Under the pieces are notes generated by a model. It worked only from the letters and a program-made list of their open reading frames with translations, ran no database searches and was not told the origin of the DNA. A stretch of 64,000 nt of DNA from Streptomyces sp. NBC_00663. Lineage in GTDB: Bacteria > Actinomycetota > Actinomycetes > Streptomycetales > Streptomycetaceae. Of this stretch, positions 63,444 through 64,000 are shown piece by piece. Position 1 is the stretch's first letter; the number at the start of each line of letters is the position of its first letter. Made by a program: the position numbers and the translations under genes. The DNA is taken from positions 2,790,001 through 2,854,000 of the forward strand of contig NZ_CP109027.1 in NCBI RefSeq assembly GCF_036226885.1, read 5' to 3'.

Positions 63444-64000
63444 GTGCAGGGACGTTTCAAGAGGGATGGCAGTGCTTCGGCGGAGCCGGAGCCGCACGGC
63501 GGGACTGCCCCCAGCAATGGCAGCTCCTCGCCCCAGCACGCCCAGAACCCGGGCCAGGCGGCGTCCGGCGACGGAGGCACGCGCCCCGGCGCGACGCCCT
63601 CCGGCAGCGCCAAATCCGCCACCCCGGCGGCCAAGCCGTCGAAGAGCCCGACCGGGCCCGGTTCGCGAATAGCGCTGCGCAACTGGCGTATCTCCACGCG
63701 TCTGGTGTCGCTGCTCGCGCTGCCCGTGGTCGCGGCCACCTCGCTGGGCGCGCTGCGCATCAGCGACAACGTGGACGACATCCAGCAGCTCGAGAACATG
63801 AAGCTGCTGACCGACATGACCAAGCAGGCGACGGCCCTGGCCGAGGCGCTGCAGAACGAGCGTGACCAGTCGGCCGGCCCGCTGGCGCACGGCTCCAGCG
63901 CGAGCGACTACACGATCAAGGGTCTGCGGGACAAGACCGACCGCGCGCGCGACGACTTCATCGACTCGTCCGAGGAGATCGACGACCAGGGCAGCGGCCT
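63444..64000 (+). CDS. cvnA1: NIT-domain sensor histidine kinase of a conservon (CvnA-like), N-terminal part
   Basis: 185 codons are visible before the right edge, starting from the GTG at 63444 (VQGRFKRDGSASAEPEPHGG). A disordered Ser/Pro/Gly/Lys-rich cytoplasmic head (about 75 residues) precedes a membrane segment (about 86-103, LVSLLALPVVAATSLGAL). Then a helical extracytoplasmic nitrate/nitrite-sensing-type domain begins (LLTDMTKQATALAEALQNERDQSAG). Conservon kinases precede cvnB-D genes of roadblock, DUF742 and GTPase type, which lie off the window. The symbol rests on recalled gene order. Confidence 0.75.
   Translation, partial: MQGRFKRDGSASAEPEPHGGTAPSNGSSSPQHAQNPGQAASGDGGTRPGATPSGSAKSATPAAKPSKSPTGPGSRIALRNWRISTRLVSLLALPVVAATSLGALRISDNVDDIQQLENMKLLTDMTKQATALAEALQNERDQSAGPLAHGSSASDYTIKGLRDKTDRARDDFIDSSEEIDDQGSG

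Overview
The window is high-GC actinobacterial chromosome with strong third-position GC, frequent GTG starts and dense operons. The gene order and products (four tandem type I signal peptidases, nsdA, ndgR, hupS with a lysine-rich tail, a conservon kinase at the edge) point to Streptomyces. From memory, the order runs colinear with the Streptomyces coelicolor block around SCO5544 to SCO5601; I could not check this. It is core chromosome. There is no prophage, insertion sequence, CRISPR array, rRNA or secondary-metabolite cluster.

Layout. 1-6900: a DUF2469 gene fragment, a Nudix hydrolase, signal peptidases sipZ/Y/X/W, then rplS-trmD-rimM-KH protein-rpsP, all on the minus strand. 7170-9858: a SprT-like zincin, a methyltransferase and a lipoprotein. 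9855-19510 (minus): ftsH, ffh, the nitrogen operon amtB-glnK-glnD with a GlnR-type box, and nsdA. 19944-28769: a stand-alone Prim-Pol-like protein, ftsY, a luciferase-like flavin enzyme, the glucose permease glcP, smc and a 67-residue coiled-coil protein. 29151-31967: acylphosphatase, a CAP-domain protein, and a WrbA-like flavodoxin divergent from an HxlR regulator. 31940-39115 (minus): mutM, rnc, rpmF, yceD/DUF177, a DivIVA-like protein, coaD, rsmD, recG. 39285-44140 (plus): a coupled pair encoding a divergent Hsp90-type ATPase and a 1009-residue TPR protein, set between recG and a DAK/FakA-like gene. 44166-53186: DAK/FakA-like, rpmB, thiD-thiL, an Lrp-type ligand domain, a DUF3515 lipoprotein, ddl, gpsA-plsC, fbiD and a small OB-like protein. 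53256-58827: hupS, a 76-residue protein, leuDC with divergent ndgR, and DUF4188 with divergent merR. 58893-64000: five tRNA genes (Gln-Glu-Glu-Gln-Glu in transcription order), a HAD phosphatase, gltX, an FAH-family hydrolase, a tiny peptide gene with duplicated NPRRT motifs, and the start of a NIT-domain conservon kinase.

Themes. Protein export and membrane quality control: ffh, ftsY, four Sip proteases, ftsH. Ribosome and RNA maturation: rplS, trmD, rimM, KH protein, rpsP, rnc, rpmF, rpmB, rsmD. Nitrogen and leucine control: amtB-glnK-glnD, ndgR-leuCD. Chromosome biology: smc, hupS, recG, mutM. gltX sits beside tRNA-Glu and tRNA-Gln genes, which fits a non-discriminating GluRS charging both.

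Most unusual observations: the coupled Hsp90-like/TPR pair; a dispersed non-coding repeat captured in frame inside the smc hinge; a small peptide frame with twin NPRRT motifs and an in-frame amber codon after its only strong Shine-Dalgarno; tandem duplications of the last codons plus stop at the ends of ffh and thiD; and a 317-bp out-of-frame overlap between sipX and sipY.
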